Origin: Niabella beijingensis
Lineage (GTDB): Bacteria > Bacteroidota > Bacteroidia > Chitinophagales > Chitinophagaceae
Direction of reading: 5' to 3'
Assembly: GCF_020034665.1 (NCBI RefSeq)
Contig: NZ_JAIQDI010000001.1
Span: 1-64,000 of the forward strand
Length of the DNA stretch: 64,000 nt
Positions 17,609-27,179 of the stretch are shown here, one piece after another. The notes under the pieces were generated by a model. It saw nothing but the letters and a program-made list of their open reading frames with translations. It was not told the origin of the DNA and made no database searches. Position numbers and translations under genes: made by a program. The stretch's first letter is position 1, and the number at the start of each line of letters is the position of its first letter.

Positions 17609-17662
17609 CTACAAATATAGATTTATTTCTACAAATGTAGAATTAAAATTGAAACGGACAAA
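17609..17662 (-). promoter_or_regulatory. blaI promoter with two BlaI-type operator dyads
   Basis: On the minus strand TTTG (17659-17662) is followed by 19 bases and TACATTTG (17632-17639), a perfect Bacteroidota promoter. The -7 box is inside the palindrome ctacaaatgtag (17629-17640). A second, imperfect dyad ctacaaatatag (17609-17620) lies between the transcription start and the ATG. BlaI binding would block the promoter directly. Confidence 0.8.
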
Positions 17663-17784
17663 TTTTTTTTAGAATTATTCCGGGAGTAACAAGAGTCCTT
17701 TAAAACCGGTTCGTATGCATGTATTTTACAACTATTGCCACGTTTTTACCAGTCTTTACCCTTCTGCTTATGATACAAATAAAT

Positions 17785-17804
17785 TAAATTTGTTCTATAA
17801 GAAC
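17785..17804 (+). promoter_or_regulatory. -7 box and small palindrome upstream of the XRE gene
   Basis: TAAATTTG (17785-17792) fits the -7 consensus, and GTTCTATAAGAAC (17792-17804) is a 13-base palindrome at the expected transcription start, 10 bases before the ATG. It is a likely autoregulatory operator of the XRE protein. Confidence 0.5.
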
Positions 17805-17814
17805 TTTTAACACT

Positions 17815-18102
17815 ATGCCAAACAATAAAATACACGAAGGCCGGAATGTGAAACGCTTCCGCGAAATGCCGGGCATCAAACAGGAAACACTGTCGCTGGA
17901 ACTGGGTGACGTCCCGATAGCTATCGGGAGGAATCAAAAGAAAATATCTGTACTGGAAACCAAGGAAACCATTGATGTGCCGCTGCTGCAACAGATCTCT
18001 GCCGTGCTGAAGATACCGGTGGAAGCTTTCCAGAATTTTGATGAGGCAGCGGATATTGCATACATCAATACGTATGCTTCAGCAGGAGAAAGAGATGATT
18101 GA
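17815..18102 (+). CDS. XRE-family helix-turn-helix regulator with in-frame palindrome insertion
   Basis: The 95-residue protein has a HTH segment (VKRFREMPGIKQETLSLELG), then QKKISVLETKETIDVPLLQQISAVLKIPVEAF, typical of small XRE regulators. Relatives usually read LGxxWNQKKIS; here eight residues (VPIAIGR region) replace the Trp. They are encoded by an 18-base perfect palindrome (17912-17929). The insertion sits at the HTH turn, so DNA binding may be altered. DinD follows 76 bases downstream. Confidence 0.75.
   Translation: MPNNKIHEGRNVKRFREMPGIKQETLSLELGDVPIAIGRNQKKISVLETKETIDVPLLQQISAVLKIPVEAFQNFDEAADIAYINTYASAGERDD
17912..17929. repeat. 18-bp perfect palindrome inside the XRE gene
   Basis: tcccgatagctatcggga reads the same on both strands. 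Removing it restores a frame that matches the family spacing. It looks like a short mobile palindromic repeat inserted in frame. Confidence 0.65.
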
Positions 18103-18178
18103 GAAGTTGGAAAGATTGATTGAGGGGAAGTAGTAGAATTGTGTTGCTGTTTACTGTCGCACAAATTAAGCGAAGTTT

Positions 18179-19036
18179 ATGAAGAAGGAATATATTAAGG
18201 AACTATTCGAACATTTTGAAAGCGCCTGTTATGACTTTGATGGCATTGAATGTTGGAGCGCACGCGAGCTTCAATCCATTTTGGGGTATGCAAAGTGGGA
18301 TAACTTTAAGAATGTAATTGACAAGGCCAAAAAGTCGTGCGAACAGGCAGGAGAAGCCATCAAAAACCATTTTGCCGATATCGGGAAAATGGTCGAGATC
18401 GGCAGCGGGGTTGAAAAAGAAATTACTGATTTTGCGCTCACAAGATACGCTTGTTATTTAATAGCTCAGAATGGCGATGCTACCACCAAAAGCGAAATTG
18501 CATTTGCCCAGACCTACTTTGCCGTTCAAACCCGAAAGCAGGAAATAATAGAACGACGGCTGCTTGATGTAGCCAGGGTAACAGCACGCGAAAAACTATC
18601 CAAGTCTGAAAAGAAATTGTCGGGAATTATTTACGAAAGAGGTGTTGATGAAAAAAGCTTTGCCGTTATCCGATCTAAGGGGGACCAGGCGCTTTTTGGC
18701 GGCAAAAGCACCAACGATATGAAGCGGGTTCTGAAAATACCCGAAAGCAGGCCATTGGCTGATTTCCTTCCCACACTTACCATCAAGGCGAAAGATTTTG
18801 CCACTGAATTAACCAGTCATAATGTAGTGGACAAAGATTTAAAGGGCGATATACAAATTTCTAAAGAGCACGTTGAAAACAACAAAGCCGTAAGAGCAAT
18901 GCTTAAGGATAGAGGAGTAATTCCCGAAGAACTGCCTACTGCAGAAGATGTTAAGAAAGTACAAAGAAGACTGGAAAGTGAAGAGAAGAAAGTACTGAAA
19001 GAAGTTAAGAAAATACAAAATAAAAAGAAAGGATAA
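18179..19036 (+). CDS. dinD: DNA damage-inducible protein D (DinD)
   Basis: The 285-residue protein matches DinD over its length: an N-terminal BRO-N-like part with WSARELQSILGYAKWDNF, ALTRYACYLIAQNGD and AFAQTYFAVQTRKQE, then a lysine-rich C-terminal half with GDQALFGGKSTNDMK. E. coli DinD inhibits RecA filament activity and belongs to the SOS response. No LexA box was recognised upstream. It may form a stress pair with the XRE gene ahead. The 307-base gap after it holds no convincing gene. Confidence 0.85.
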   Translation: MKKEYIKELFEHFESACYDFDGIECWSARELQSILGYAKWDNFKNVIDKAKKSCEQAGEAIKNHFADIGKMVEIGSGVEKEITDFALTRYACYLIAQNGDATTKSEIAFAQTYFAVQTRKQEIIERRLLDVARVTAREKLSKSEKKLSGIIYERGVDEKSFAVIRSKGDQALFGGKSTNDMKRVLKIPESRPLADFLPTLTIKAKDFATELTSHNVVDKDLKGDIQISKEHVENNKAVRAMLKDRGVIPEELPTAEDVKKVQRRLESEEKKVLKEVKKIQNKKKG

Positions 19037-19343
19037 TTATTTGCTTTTTTACTTTGCATATGAATTATCCAGCTGCATAAAAAATAGCGTTGTATCTAAA
19101 ATTGGAGCGATTAATAGATGGGATCAGGCAAAGCCTGATATGGCAAAAAACCGAGAAGATACAAGTTAAAGGCGTTAAGATTATTTTGTACGAAGACAAT
19201 CAGCAAGACTGGCTTTGTTTCCTCGACAGATATGGCACGATACCGAAAAAGCGATTGCATCATACGATGGGATGACGGTGCAGCACTGGATTATTTGCCA
19301 GGGCAGGCCAAACAAAAAAACAGCTTACTTGTGACTACCCCAT

Positions 19344-20870
19344 TCAGACTCCTACTTCCATTCCTGCCGGTACCGGTTCCTTCCAGTCAAGCTGCAACAG
19401 CTCACAGGTTTCTGTACGTATCTGATAGCACAGGGCTTCGTTCTCTTCCAGGTCCTGTCCCAAAGAGGGGATCATCGCTTTTAATTTCTCATTCCATTTT
19501 CCGTTGAAACGGTCGGGAAAACAACGTTCCAGCAACGTGAGCATAATCGATACGGAAGTGGAGGCACCGGGAGAGGCACCCAGTAAGGCGCCGATCGTTC
19601 CATCCTCGCTGGTAACGATCTCTGTTCCGAATTGTAATGACGCACCTTTTTCCGCATCCTTATAAATGATCTGCACCCGCTGACCGGCTTCTTCAAGTTT
19701 CCAGTCTGCTGCTTTTGCTTCCGGATAAAATACCCGCAATGCGTCAATACGGTCTTCAAAGGACAGGCTCAATTGCTGTACCAGGTATTTTTCCAGTTCA
19801 TAATTTTTAAGCCCCACCCGCATCAGGGAAACGATGTTCCAGTATTTGATCGATTCGAACAGATCCCAGTAGGACCCTTCTTTTAAGAACTTGGTGGAGA
19901 ACGTGGCAAAGGGGCCAAACAGGATGGAGGTATCATCCCCCATTACCCGCGTATCCAGGTGCGGCACGCTCATGGGTGGTGCTCCCACGGATGCTTGTCC
20001 GTATACCTTTGCGTTATGTTTCTTCACCACTTCCGGGTTGGTGCACACCAGCCATTGCCCGCCTACCGGAAACCCGCCATAGAGCTTGCTTTCTGGGATA
20101 TCGCTGTCCTGCAGCAGGTGCAGGGAGCCACCGCCCGCTCCGATAAATACAAAGCGGGAATAATAGATCGTCTTCGCTCCTGTGGAAAGGTTTTTCACTT
20201 TTACTTTCCAGCGCCCGTCGTCCTGCCGGATGAGATCATACACTTCGTGCAGGAGATGCAGTTCGGTATTTCCCCGGGCGATCATATTGTCGATAAAGAT
20301 CCGCGTCAGTGCCCCGTAATCCACATCGGTACCCAGCTCCGTATAGGTAGTGGCAATTTTTTCGGATGCATCCCGTCCTTCCGCTACCAGGGGGATCCAT
20401 TTTTTGATCACCTCCGGATCTTCGGAGTATTCCATGCCCCTGAACAACCTGAATTGCTGGAGGGCTTTATAACGCTTCCTTAAATATTTTACATCATTTT
20501 CCCCGCGCACAAAACTCATATGCGGTACGGTACGGATAAAGTCTTTCGGGTCCTTTATCTGTCCGTCTTTTACCAGGTAGGACCAGAATTGCTTGGATTG
20601 CTCGAACTGCTCGATAATGTCAAGCGCCTTTTTGGTTTCGATGGACCCATCCTCCTGCTCGGGGGTATAGTTGAGCTCGCATAAAGCCGCATGTCCGGTG
20701 CCCGCATTGTTCCAGGCATCTGAGCTCTCACCGGCTACCCGCCCCAGCCGCTCAAAGATATGGATGGAGTGTCCCGGTTCCAGTTCGTTGATAAAAGCGC
20801 CTAAGGTCGCGCTCATGATACCGGCACCAATCAATACCACATCGGTCTCTATTTCTTTTCTTTTAGCCAC
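19344..20870 (-). CDS. mqo: malate:quinone oxidoreductase
   Basis: The 508-residue protein starts with an FAD-binding strand, VVLIGAGIMSATLGAFINEL, then GESSDAWNNAGTGHAALCELNYTP, both hallmarks of Mqo. The C-terminal half has GASPGASTSVSIMLTLLERCFP. It oxidises malate to oxaloacetate and passes electrons to quinone at the inner membrane. The start codon is GTG (minus strand, 20868-20870). A TAATTTTG -7 box lies at 20902-20909. Confidence 0.92.
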   Translation of the reverse strand: MAKRKEIETDVVLIGAGIMSATLGAFINELEPGHSIHIFERLGRVAGESSDAWNNAGTGHAALCELNYTPEQEDGSIETKKALDIIEQFEQSKQFWSYLVKDGQIKDPKDFIRTVPHMSFVRGENDVKYLRKRYKALQQFRLFRGMEYSEDPEVIKKWIPLVAEGRDASEKIATTYTELGTDVDYGALTRIFIDNMIARGNTELHLLHEVYDLIRQDDGRWKVKVKNLSTGAKTIYYSRFVFIGAGGGSLHLLQDSDIPESKLYGGFPVGGQWLVCTNPEVVKKHNAKVYGQASVGAPPMSVPHLDTRVMGDDTSILFGPFATFSTKFLKEGSYWDLFESIKYWNIVSLMRVGLKNYELEKYLVQQLSLSFEDRIDALRVFYPEAKAADWKLEEAGQRVQIIYKDAEKGASLQFGTEIVTSEDGTIGALLGASPGASTSVSIMLTLLERCFPDRFNGKWNEKLKAMIPSLGQDLEENEALCYQIRTETCELLQLDWKEPVPAGMEVGV

Positions 20871-21056
20871 GTTCCGCGATTTTATTCGTTTAAAAGTGGT
20901 GCAAAATTAAAAAGAACCAAAGAAAATACAGCTTTCGAAAACGTTATACTTTTATTTTATTTCAGGAAAAGATCCCGCTCATCAGCAAAACGAACAGTCA
21001 TTTGTGTGTTTTTTGAGCAGGGAGGTAAAAATCGGCAGATATTGAATTGTCCCGGC

Positions 21057-22313
21057 TTATAAAGGGAGACATTCCTCCCCCTGCTTCCGGAGCACCAGTT
21101 GCCGGTCGGCCACCGTGCGTGCATACGTCAGCGCCTCCCCCAGCACAGCCTGCCGGGCTTCCCTGAGCCCCAGCCGGCAAAGCAGATGGGCCCGGGCCAT
21201 GGTCCATTCAAAGCCCTTTCCATCTGCGATCAGTGAGTGCAGGGTTTCCAGGCGATCCAGCAACTCCTTTAAGTTCATCCCCGTATAGCTTTCTGCAATG
21301 ATCCGGTTCAGCACGATAATATCCGACCCCGGAACCAGCTGTTCCAGCGCCTGGTACAGGACAGCGATCTGCTGCCAGTTGGTTTCGGAAAAGAAAGCGG
21401 CGGTACAATGAACGGATGCGATCAACGCCTCCAGGTAATACCGGTTCAGCGGTGGTTGTTGTCTGGGCAGGTAATAAAACCCTTCCCCGATCAGTGCCTG
21501 GTCCCACAGACTCCGGTCCTGTTCTTCCAGGGTCAGCCATTCACCTTCCGCGCTGATCCGGGCCGGGAACCGGGCCGCATTAAAGAACTGTAATGCCAGT
21601 AATGCCGCGGATGCGCCGTTCCCTGTGTCATGCTCATAAACGATCTTCGTCAGCCGCATGGCCTCAAAGCACAGCTCATGACTGATGCCGCTTGTTCCCC
21701 GGGTGGTCCGGTATCCTTCATTAAAAATAAGGTACAACACGGTATGTACCGTATCGCTGCGTGCTTGCAGGTTTTCAACCAGCGGCGTTTCAAAAAGCCG
21801 GCCGGAGTTCCGCAGCACGGCTTTTGCACGGGTCAGCGATTTTTTTACTGCTTCTTTTTGCATCAGCAGTGCGCCCGCAATTTCCGTGGTACCAAAGCCG
21901 CATAATACGGAAAGGGTAATGATGATGCGGCTTTTTTCTGAAAGCTCCGGGTGACAGCAGGCCAGTAACAACCGCAGCTGGCTGTCCTGCACAAAGGAGG
22001 CAGGCAACCCCGGTTCCGGTATTGCCTGTTCCTGCATTTCGGGTAATGCTGAATCCGGGTAAAGTTTTTTGTCACGGTTGATCCTGTTGATGGCGTTGTT
22101 GCGTGCTACGGTCATCAGCCAGGCTTCCGGATTATCCGGGATACCCGAGAACCGCCACCGCTTCAGCGCCGCTTCAAAGGCATCCTGTACCGCATCCAGA
22201 ACCGTATCCAGATGTGCTGCACCAAACCGGTTTATCAATACGGCGGTCATTACCCCGGATTGCTCTCTGAAAAGACGGTCGGCCAATGTATGTGTAACCG
22301 TATATCCCGTCAT
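21057..22313 (-). CDS. ECF RNA polymerase sigma factor with C-terminal TPR-like extension (ECF42 type)
   Basis: The 418-residue protein has sigma region 2 (DAVQDAFEAALKRWRFSGIPDNPEAW) and region 4 (CGFGTTEIAGALLMQKEAVKKSL), followed by a long helical C-terminal half with GYRTTRGT and LLDRLETLHSLIADGKG. This layout, with a YCII/DGPF gene directly upstream, is that of the ECF42 group, which is controlled without a classical anti-sigma factor. The C-terminal domain is thought to regulate it. The YCII gene ends three bases before its start region. Confidence 0.85.
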   Translation of the reverse strand: MTGYTVTHTLADRLFREQSGVMTAVLINRFGAAHLDTVLDAVQDAFEAALKRWRFSGIPDNPEAWLMTVARNNAINRINRDKKLYPDSALPEMQEQAIPEPGLPASFVQDSQLRLLLACCHPELSEKSRIIITLSVLCGFGTTEIAGALLMQKEAVKKSLTRAKAVLRNSGRLFETPLVENLQARSDTVHTVLYLIFNEGYRTTRGTSGISHELCFEAMRLTKIVYEHDTGNGASAALLALQFFNAARFPARISAEGEWLTLEEQDRSLWDQALIGEGFYYLPRQQPPLNRYYLEALIASVHCTAAFFSETNWQQIAVLYQALEQLVPGSDIIVLNRIIAESYTGMNLKELLDRLETLHSLIADGKGFEWTMARAHLLCRLGLREARQAVLGEALTYARTVADRQLVLRKQGEECLPL

Positions 22314-22316
22314 GCA

Positions 22317-22658
22317 CTATACGTCCATTTGCATAATTTCCCGCACCTCAATCGTATTGCCGCGCTTCAGATCCGGGCAGTCCTTTACCAGTTCAATTGC
22401 CGCTTCCAGGGAATCAGCCTTCAGAAAATAAATGCCGCTTACACATTCTTTACTTTCGATATACGGTCCGTCCGTGATCACGTTGTTTTTGATAACCGCA
22501 CCGGCAGCTTCGAGGGGGTTGGCATCCTTGTAGTTTCCTTTTTTTGTCAGCTCCTCCACCCAGGCAATATGTTCGTTAATGCAATCCTGCATTTCCTTGG
22601 AACTCATTTCGGTTCCATAACTCGGGTTTTCCCGGATGAGCAGTAAAAATTCTTTCAT
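22317..22658 (-). CDS. YCII/DGPF-domain protein, partner of the ECF sigma factor
   Basis: A 113-residue YCII-related protein: MKEFLLLIRENPSY at the start, ITDGPYIESKECVSGIYFL in the middle and AIELVKDCPDLKRGNTIEVREI at the end. The DGPY motif is the DGPF signature. The gene is transcribed just ahead of the ECF sigma gene, a gene order known for ECF42 factors. The molecular role of these proteins is unsettled. Confidence 0.85.
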   Translation of the reverse strand: MKEFLLLIRENPSYGTEMSSKEMQDCINEHIAWVEELTKKGNYKDANPLEAAGAVIKNNVITDGPYIESKECVSGIYFLKADSLEAAIELVKDCPDLKRGNTIEVREIMQMDV

Positions 22659-22779
22659 GATCTTATTTTTTTGAAATTAATAAATTATTAGCAGGTTAAT
22701 GACAAACAGGGATGAATAACGGGGACATAAATACCGGAAATTTTTTATGGAAAGCAGGAATCACCAGGACCCGAAAAGG

Positions 22780-23590
22780 CATGAAGATCCACGAAGAAGA
22801 GGATAAAAGTCTTAGTGTTTCTTGGAGTCTTGGCGCCTTTGTGGTTAAACGGCCACCAAAACCCGAAGGCGCTAAGATGCACGAAGAATTGCTCTCACGG
22901 ATTACACGGATTATCACGGAAAGGCTGAAGCCTCTGTGCGAGTCTGAGAAATCTCCGGGCCATTTTCAGGAGACATTTAAAGTCCGCAAATATTCAGAGG
23001 ATCGTAAAAAAAAGCTTAGTATTTCCTCGTGGCTTTCTGCCTTTGTGGCGAAAAAGGCCGCCAAGACCCGAAGGCACCAAGATACACGAAGAATTGCTCT
23101 CACGGATTACACGGATTATCACAGAAAGACTGCCCCCTTCGGTGCAAGTCTGAGAAATCTCCGGGCCATTTTCAGAAGCCCTTAGAGTCCGCAAATATTC
23201 AGAGAATCGTAAAAAAAACTTAGCGGTTCCTCGTGGCTTTGTGCCCTTGTGGAGAAAAAGGCCGCCAAGACCCGAAGGCACCAAGATACACGAAGAATTG
23301 CTCTCACGGATTACACGGATTATCACAGAAAGACTGAAGCCTTCTGTGCAAGTCTGAGAAATCTCCGGGCCATTTTCAGGAGACCTTTAAAGTCTGCAAA
23401 TATTCGGAGGATCGTAAAAAAAAAGCTTAGTGGTTCCTCGTGGCTTTCTGCCTTTGTGGCGAAAAAGGCCACCAAGACCCGAGGGCACCAAGATACACGA
23501 AGAATTGCTCTCACGGATTATGACGGAAAGACGAAAGTCTTCTGTCCCAGTCTGAGAAATCGGTGAGCGGTTTTCAAAAGACCTTTACTG
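22780..23590. repeat. 205-bp tandem repeat array (about 3.5-4 copies)
   Basis: The word gctctcacgg recurs at 22891, 23096, 23300 and 23507, a period of 204-207 bases. Each unit has a GC-rich part with cgtggc, gccgccaagac and caccaagat, and an AT-rich part with ctccgggccattttcag. Open frames across it (KTRRHQDTRR type) are side products. It fills the space between the YCII gene and the thioesterase gene. Confidence 0.8.
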
Positions 23591-23657
23591 CGCTCTTCCT
23601 GGCCCCATGCATCTAAATGAGAAGCAATAGTAAAAGAGGCAGCGCCTCGAAAGGATA

Positions 23658-23685
23658 CTCAAATACGGGTTTTAACCCGTTTGAG
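23658..23685. repeat. inverted repeat near the thioesterase promoter region
   Basis: CTCAAA and TTTGAG flank CGGGTT and AACCCG, giving a hairpin of two stems with a small internal loop. There is no T run, so a terminator is unlikely. Confidence 0.4.
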
Positions 23686-23830
23686 CAGCAGCTGCAGTAC
23701 GTAGAGAACCGTAGGTTCGGCACATGATCTTCCATACAGACAGCGCTAAAAACTAAGGGTCGCCTGCCCTTCGCACACCCCCGCAACCTTGAATCGTTCC
23801 CGTGAAAGACCTATATTTAACAAAAAAGCT

Positions 23831-24259
23831 ATGATCTGGAAGAAACCTGTCGATATAGCGCTGCTGAACACGCCACAGGATTATATGGGCAGCTATCTTG
23901 GTATAACATTCACGGGATTTACAGACAACAGTCTTACCGCAGCCATGCCGGTAACCCCTAAAGTGCACCAGCCTTACGGCATCCTGCATGGGGGTGCTTC
24001 CGTAGTCCTTGCCGAAACCGTGGGCTCCTATGCCAGCAGTCTTGTAGTGGATACCGATCAGTTTATGGTGGTAGGACTGGAGGTGAATGCCAATCACCTG
24101 AAACCGGTTGCCTCCGGTACGGTGCATGCCACCTGTACACCATTGCACCTGGGCAGCAAGACCCATGTATGGGATATCCGGATCTATAATGATGAACAGC
24201 AGCTGACCTGCATCAGCCGGCTAACGGTAGTGATCATAGAAAAAAGAACATTTAAATGA
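23831..24259 (+). CDS. hotdog-fold thioesterase (PaaI / MenI-like)
   Basis: From the ATG at 23831 the product is 142 residues. The signature VHQPYGILHGGASVVLAETVGS has the HGG motif with the catalytic acid (Glu in AETVG) of PaaI/YdiI acyl-CoA thioesterases. DHNA-CoA hydrolase in menaquinone synthesis and phenylacetyl-CoA type enzymes share it. TTG, 20 bases and TATATTTA upstream resemble a promoter and support this start over an earlier in-frame ATG. Confidence 0.85.
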   Translation: MIWKKPVDIALLNTPQDYMGSYLGITFTGFTDNSLTAAMPVTPKVHQPYGILHGGASVVLAETVGSYASSLVVDTDQFMVVGLEVNANHLKPVASGTVHATCTPLHLGSKTHVWDIRIYNDEQQLTCISRLTVVIIEKRTFK

Positions 24260-24354
24260 CATAAAAATATAATTATCAGACAATAGAAAATCTGTATCTT
24301 ATTTTTTTCAGGAAGCTAAAATGAAGATCCGGGGTAAAGCAGCCACACATAAAA

Positions 24355-24375
24355 AACCCCGCACTCAGCGGGGTT
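24355..24375. terminator. bidirectional intrinsic terminator
   Basis: AACCCCGC and GCGGGGTT form an 8-bp stem with a 5-base loop. An A run precedes it and T-rich sequence follows it, between convergent thioesterase and pnp genes. Confidence 0.8.
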
Positions 24376-24402
24376 CTTATTATTATATTATACCAAGAAA
24401 GA

Positions 24403-26571
24403 TCAGTTGTTCTCAGCGTTCGGAGCATCTTTCTTTTCCGGACGCGGGATCAGCGCCTTCCGGGATAATTTGAATTTGCCGGACTTCGGATCAGTGCCGA
24501 TCAGTTTTACTTTCATGGAGTCGCCTTCCTTCACTACCCCTTCGAGCGTTTCCAGGCGTTTCCAGCTGATCTCGCTGATATGTACCAGCCCTTGTTTGCC
24601 GGGGAGGAATTCTACAAATGCACCAAACTCCTTGATACCTTTTACCACTGCATCATAAACTTCACCTACCACAGGCACTGCCACGATACCCTTGATCCAG
24701 TTCTCTGCTTTTTCAACAGCGGCTTTTTCCACACCAAAGATGCTGATCTCGCCGCGGTTGTTCACTTCTTCGATATTGATCGTGGTACCGGTCTCGCGCT
24801 GCATTTCCTGGATCACTTTACCACCTGGTCCGATCACTGCACCGATAAATTCTTTATCGATAAACATTTTCACAACCCGGGGGGCATGTGCTTTCACTTC
24901 TTCGCGTGCTTCCGGCATTGCGGTATACATGGCATCAAGGATATGCAAACGGCCTGCCTTTGCCTGCTCGAGCGCCTGCTTCATTACCTCCATCGGAAGT
25001 CCGTCCACCTTAATATCCATCTGCACGCCGCAGATACCATCACGGGTACCGGTAACCTTAAAGTCCATATCACCCAGGTGGTCTTCATCACCCAGGATAT
25101 CACTTAAGATAGCAAATTTATCTCCTTTGGTAATCAATCCCATAGCAATACCAGAAACATGCTTGGGGAAAGGTACCCCTGCATCCATCAGGGCCAGTGA
25201 ACCGGCACACACGGTAGCCATAGAGCTGGAACCATTTGATTCAAGGATATCACTTACCACACGCACGGTGTAGCCGAAGTCCTCTCCTTCTTTTGGCATC
25301 ATCTGCTTCAGGGAACGCATTGCCAGGTTTCCATGTCCTACCTCACGACGGCCGGGGCCGCGCATCATCTTTACTTCACCGGTAGAGAAAGGAGGAAAAT
25401 TATAATGCAGGATAAATTTGGAATAAACGGATTTTGCAGCTGTTTCAACCAGCAGCTCATCTAAACCAGTACCCAATGTAACAGTTGTAATAGACTGTGT
25501 TTCACCTCTTGTAAACAAAGCTGATCCGTGCGGAGAAGGCAGTACATCCACTTCCATATCCAGAGGGCGGATCTCGGTCAGCGCGCGGCCGTCCAAACGT
25601 ACCCGCTCATCCAGGATCATATCTCTTACCACATCATACTGAAGATCGCTGTAATAGTTGGACACCATCTTTTTCTTTTCTGATGTAAACGGATCTTCTT
25701 CTGTAGCCCCTTCTTCAAAAAGAGCCACTAACTCATCATAAACAGCTGAAAATTTGTCGCTTCTATCGTGCTTACTTAATTTTCCTTTAGCTATTTCATA
25801 CACTTTGGGTTGTGCATAGCTGTATACTTTTTCACGGATGGCTTCGTCCTGCACCGGCTTGGTATATTCCCGTTTTCCGGTAACACCCTTTAAAGCCCGC
25901 AGTTCTTCCTGTGCTTTGATCTGAACACGGATCGCCTCATGTGCCACTTCCAGAACAGCGATCAGGTCATCCTCACTGCACTCTTCTGATTCACCTTCCA
26001 CCATCATCAGGTTTTTTTCAGTAGCCGCGATGATGAAATCGATGTCCGACTGTTCCATTTCAGAACGGCTCGGGTTAATTTTAAATTGTCCGTCAACACG
26101 GCCAACCCGAACCTCGCTGATTATTTCTTTAATGGGTACATCAGAAACTGCCAGTGCAGCAGAAGCCGCGAGGCAGGCCATTGCATCCGGAAGGATTTCG
26201 GGATCACTGCTGATCAGTGTTACCAGCACCTGTACCTCACAGAAATAGTCCTCGGGGAACAGGGGGCGCAATGCCCGGTCGATCAGGCGGGAGATCAATA
26301 CTTCCGAATCACTCAGGCGGCCTTCTCTTTTAAAGAAAGAGCCCGGGATACGGCCGGCAGAAGCAAATTTTTCCTGGTAATCTACCGTTAACGGAAAAAA
26401 GCTCTGTCCTTCTTTTGCTTCCTTATTGGCTACCACGGTAGCCAGTATCATACATTTTCCGCTGGATACCGTTACGGATCCATCGGCCTGACGTGCCAGG
26501 CGACCTGTTTCAATAGTCACTTCCCGGCCATCGCCTATATTAAATACCTTTCTGATAGGTTGTTGTAACAT
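24403..26571 (-). CDS. pnp: polyribonucleotide nucleotidyltransferase (PNPase)
   Basis: From the ATG at 26571 (722 residues) the protein has two RNase PH domains (GRLARQADGSVTV near the N terminus; VSDILESNGSSSMATVCAGS in the second). A KH domain (GAVIGPGGKVIQEMQ) and an S1 domain (VKGIKEFGAFVEFLPGKQGL) follow. It degrades RNA from the 3' end by phosphorolysis and trims structured RNAs. The gene is downstream of rpsO, as in many bacteria. A longer frame at 26613 is less likely. Confidence 0.95.
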   Translation of the reverse strand: MLQQPIRKVFNIGDGREVTIETGRLARQADGSVTVSSGKCMILATVVANKEAKEGQSFFPLTVDYQEKFASAGRIPGSFFKREGRLSDSEVLISRLIDRALRPLFPEDYFCEVQVLVTLISSDPEILPDAMACLAASAALAVSDVPIKEIISEVRVGRVDGQFKINPSRSEMEQSDIDFIIAATEKNLMMVEGESEECSEDDLIAVLEVAHEAIRVQIKAQEELRALKGVTGKREYTKPVQDEAIREKVYSYAQPKVYEIAKGKLSKHDRSDKFSAVYDELVALFEEGATEEDPFTSEKKKMVSNYYSDLQYDVVRDMILDERVRLDGRALTEIRPLDMEVDVLPSPHGSALFTRGETQSITTVTLGTGLDELLVETAAKSVYSKFILHYNFPPFSTGEVKMMRGPGRREVGHGNLAMRSLKQMMPKEGEDFGYTVRVVSDILESNGSSSMATVCAGSLALMDAGVPFPKHVSGIAMGLITKGDKFAILSDILGDEDHLGDMDFKVTGTRDGICGVQMDIKVDGLPMEVMKQALEQAKAGRLHILDAMYTAMPEAREEVKAHAPRVVKMFIDKEFIGAVIGPGGKVIQEMQRETGTTINIEEVNNRGEISIFGVEKAAVEKAENWIKGIVAVPVVGEVYDAVVKGIKEFGAFVEFLPGKQGLVHISEISWKRLETLEGVVKEGDSMKVKLIGTDPKSGKFKLSRKALIPRPEKKDAPNAENN

Positions 26572-26749
26572 AAAATAAAGTTGAATTTTAAATTTATTAA
26601 TGGCCCGGGGCAATCCTGCTGTACAAAAATGAATCTTCTGTACGTGCTCCGCATCATTAAAGAATGATCACGGTGGTTTATCGTATCAGGAAATCCGGAC
26701 CTTTTTCTGGCAAACCCCGCCTCAAAAGACAAAGGGTATAAAAACAGTT

Positions 26750-26778
26750 ATTCCCAACATCCGCCGGACATTGGGAAT
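26750..26778 (-). other. hairpin between rpsO and pnp
   Basis: ATTCCCAA and TTGGGAAT pair over a 13-base loop in the 285-base rpsO-pnp spacer. It may attenuate read-through or be a processing site for PNPase autoregulation. Confidence 0.45.
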
Positions 26779-26856
26779 AGATATTATAATAGCATTGATC
26801 GCAACAATCAAAAACCGGATAAAACATTCACCAATACCCTATGGCGTTGGTAACAT

Positions 26857-27126
26857 TTATTTTCTAAGACCCAGTTTTTCAATTAATGCGCGGTAACCTG
26901 TCAGATTGTGTTTTTGCAGGTATGCCAGCAGGCTTTTACGCTTGCCAACCAGCTGCATCAGGCCGCGGTGAGTGGAAAAATCTTTTTTGTTTTCTTTTAA
27001 ATGTGCACTAACCTGTGCAATACGCTCAGTAAGCTGAGCAACCTGTCCTTCAATAGAACCGGTGTTGGTAGCTTTACCGCCAAATTCGGTAAAAATTGCT
27101 TCGTTTCTTTCTTTTGTGATTGGCAT
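26857..27126 (-). CDS. rpsO: 30S ribosomal protein S15
   Basis: The 89-residue protein has the S15 pattern: NTGSIEGQVAQLTERIAQVSAHL, then HRGLMQLVGKRKSLLAYL and the C-terminal YRALIEKLGLRK. It binds the central domain of 16S rRNA early in assembly. A perfect promoter lies 54 bases upstream of the start, leaving an untranslated leader that could hold an autoregulatory site. Followed by pnp. Confidence 0.95.
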   Translation of the reverse strand: MPITKERNEAIFTEFGGKATNTGSIEGQVAQLTERIAQVSAHLKENKKDFSTHRGLMQLVGKRKSLLAYLQKHNLTGYRALIEKLGLRK

Positions 27127-27179
27127 CTTTAAACTTTTAAATGGTCATCCGATTTTTTTCTATTCAATATTTTCGGCTG

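Noticed and set aside
19090..19275. Small ORF of 61 residues with TTG start between dinD and mqo
   Set aside because: No family, no clear ribosome site, and it ends in low-quality sequence; probably chance.
22712..23566. Overlapping frames with KTRRHQDTRRIALTDYTDYH words
   Set aside because: They follow the 205-bp repeat in several frames and lack any domain.
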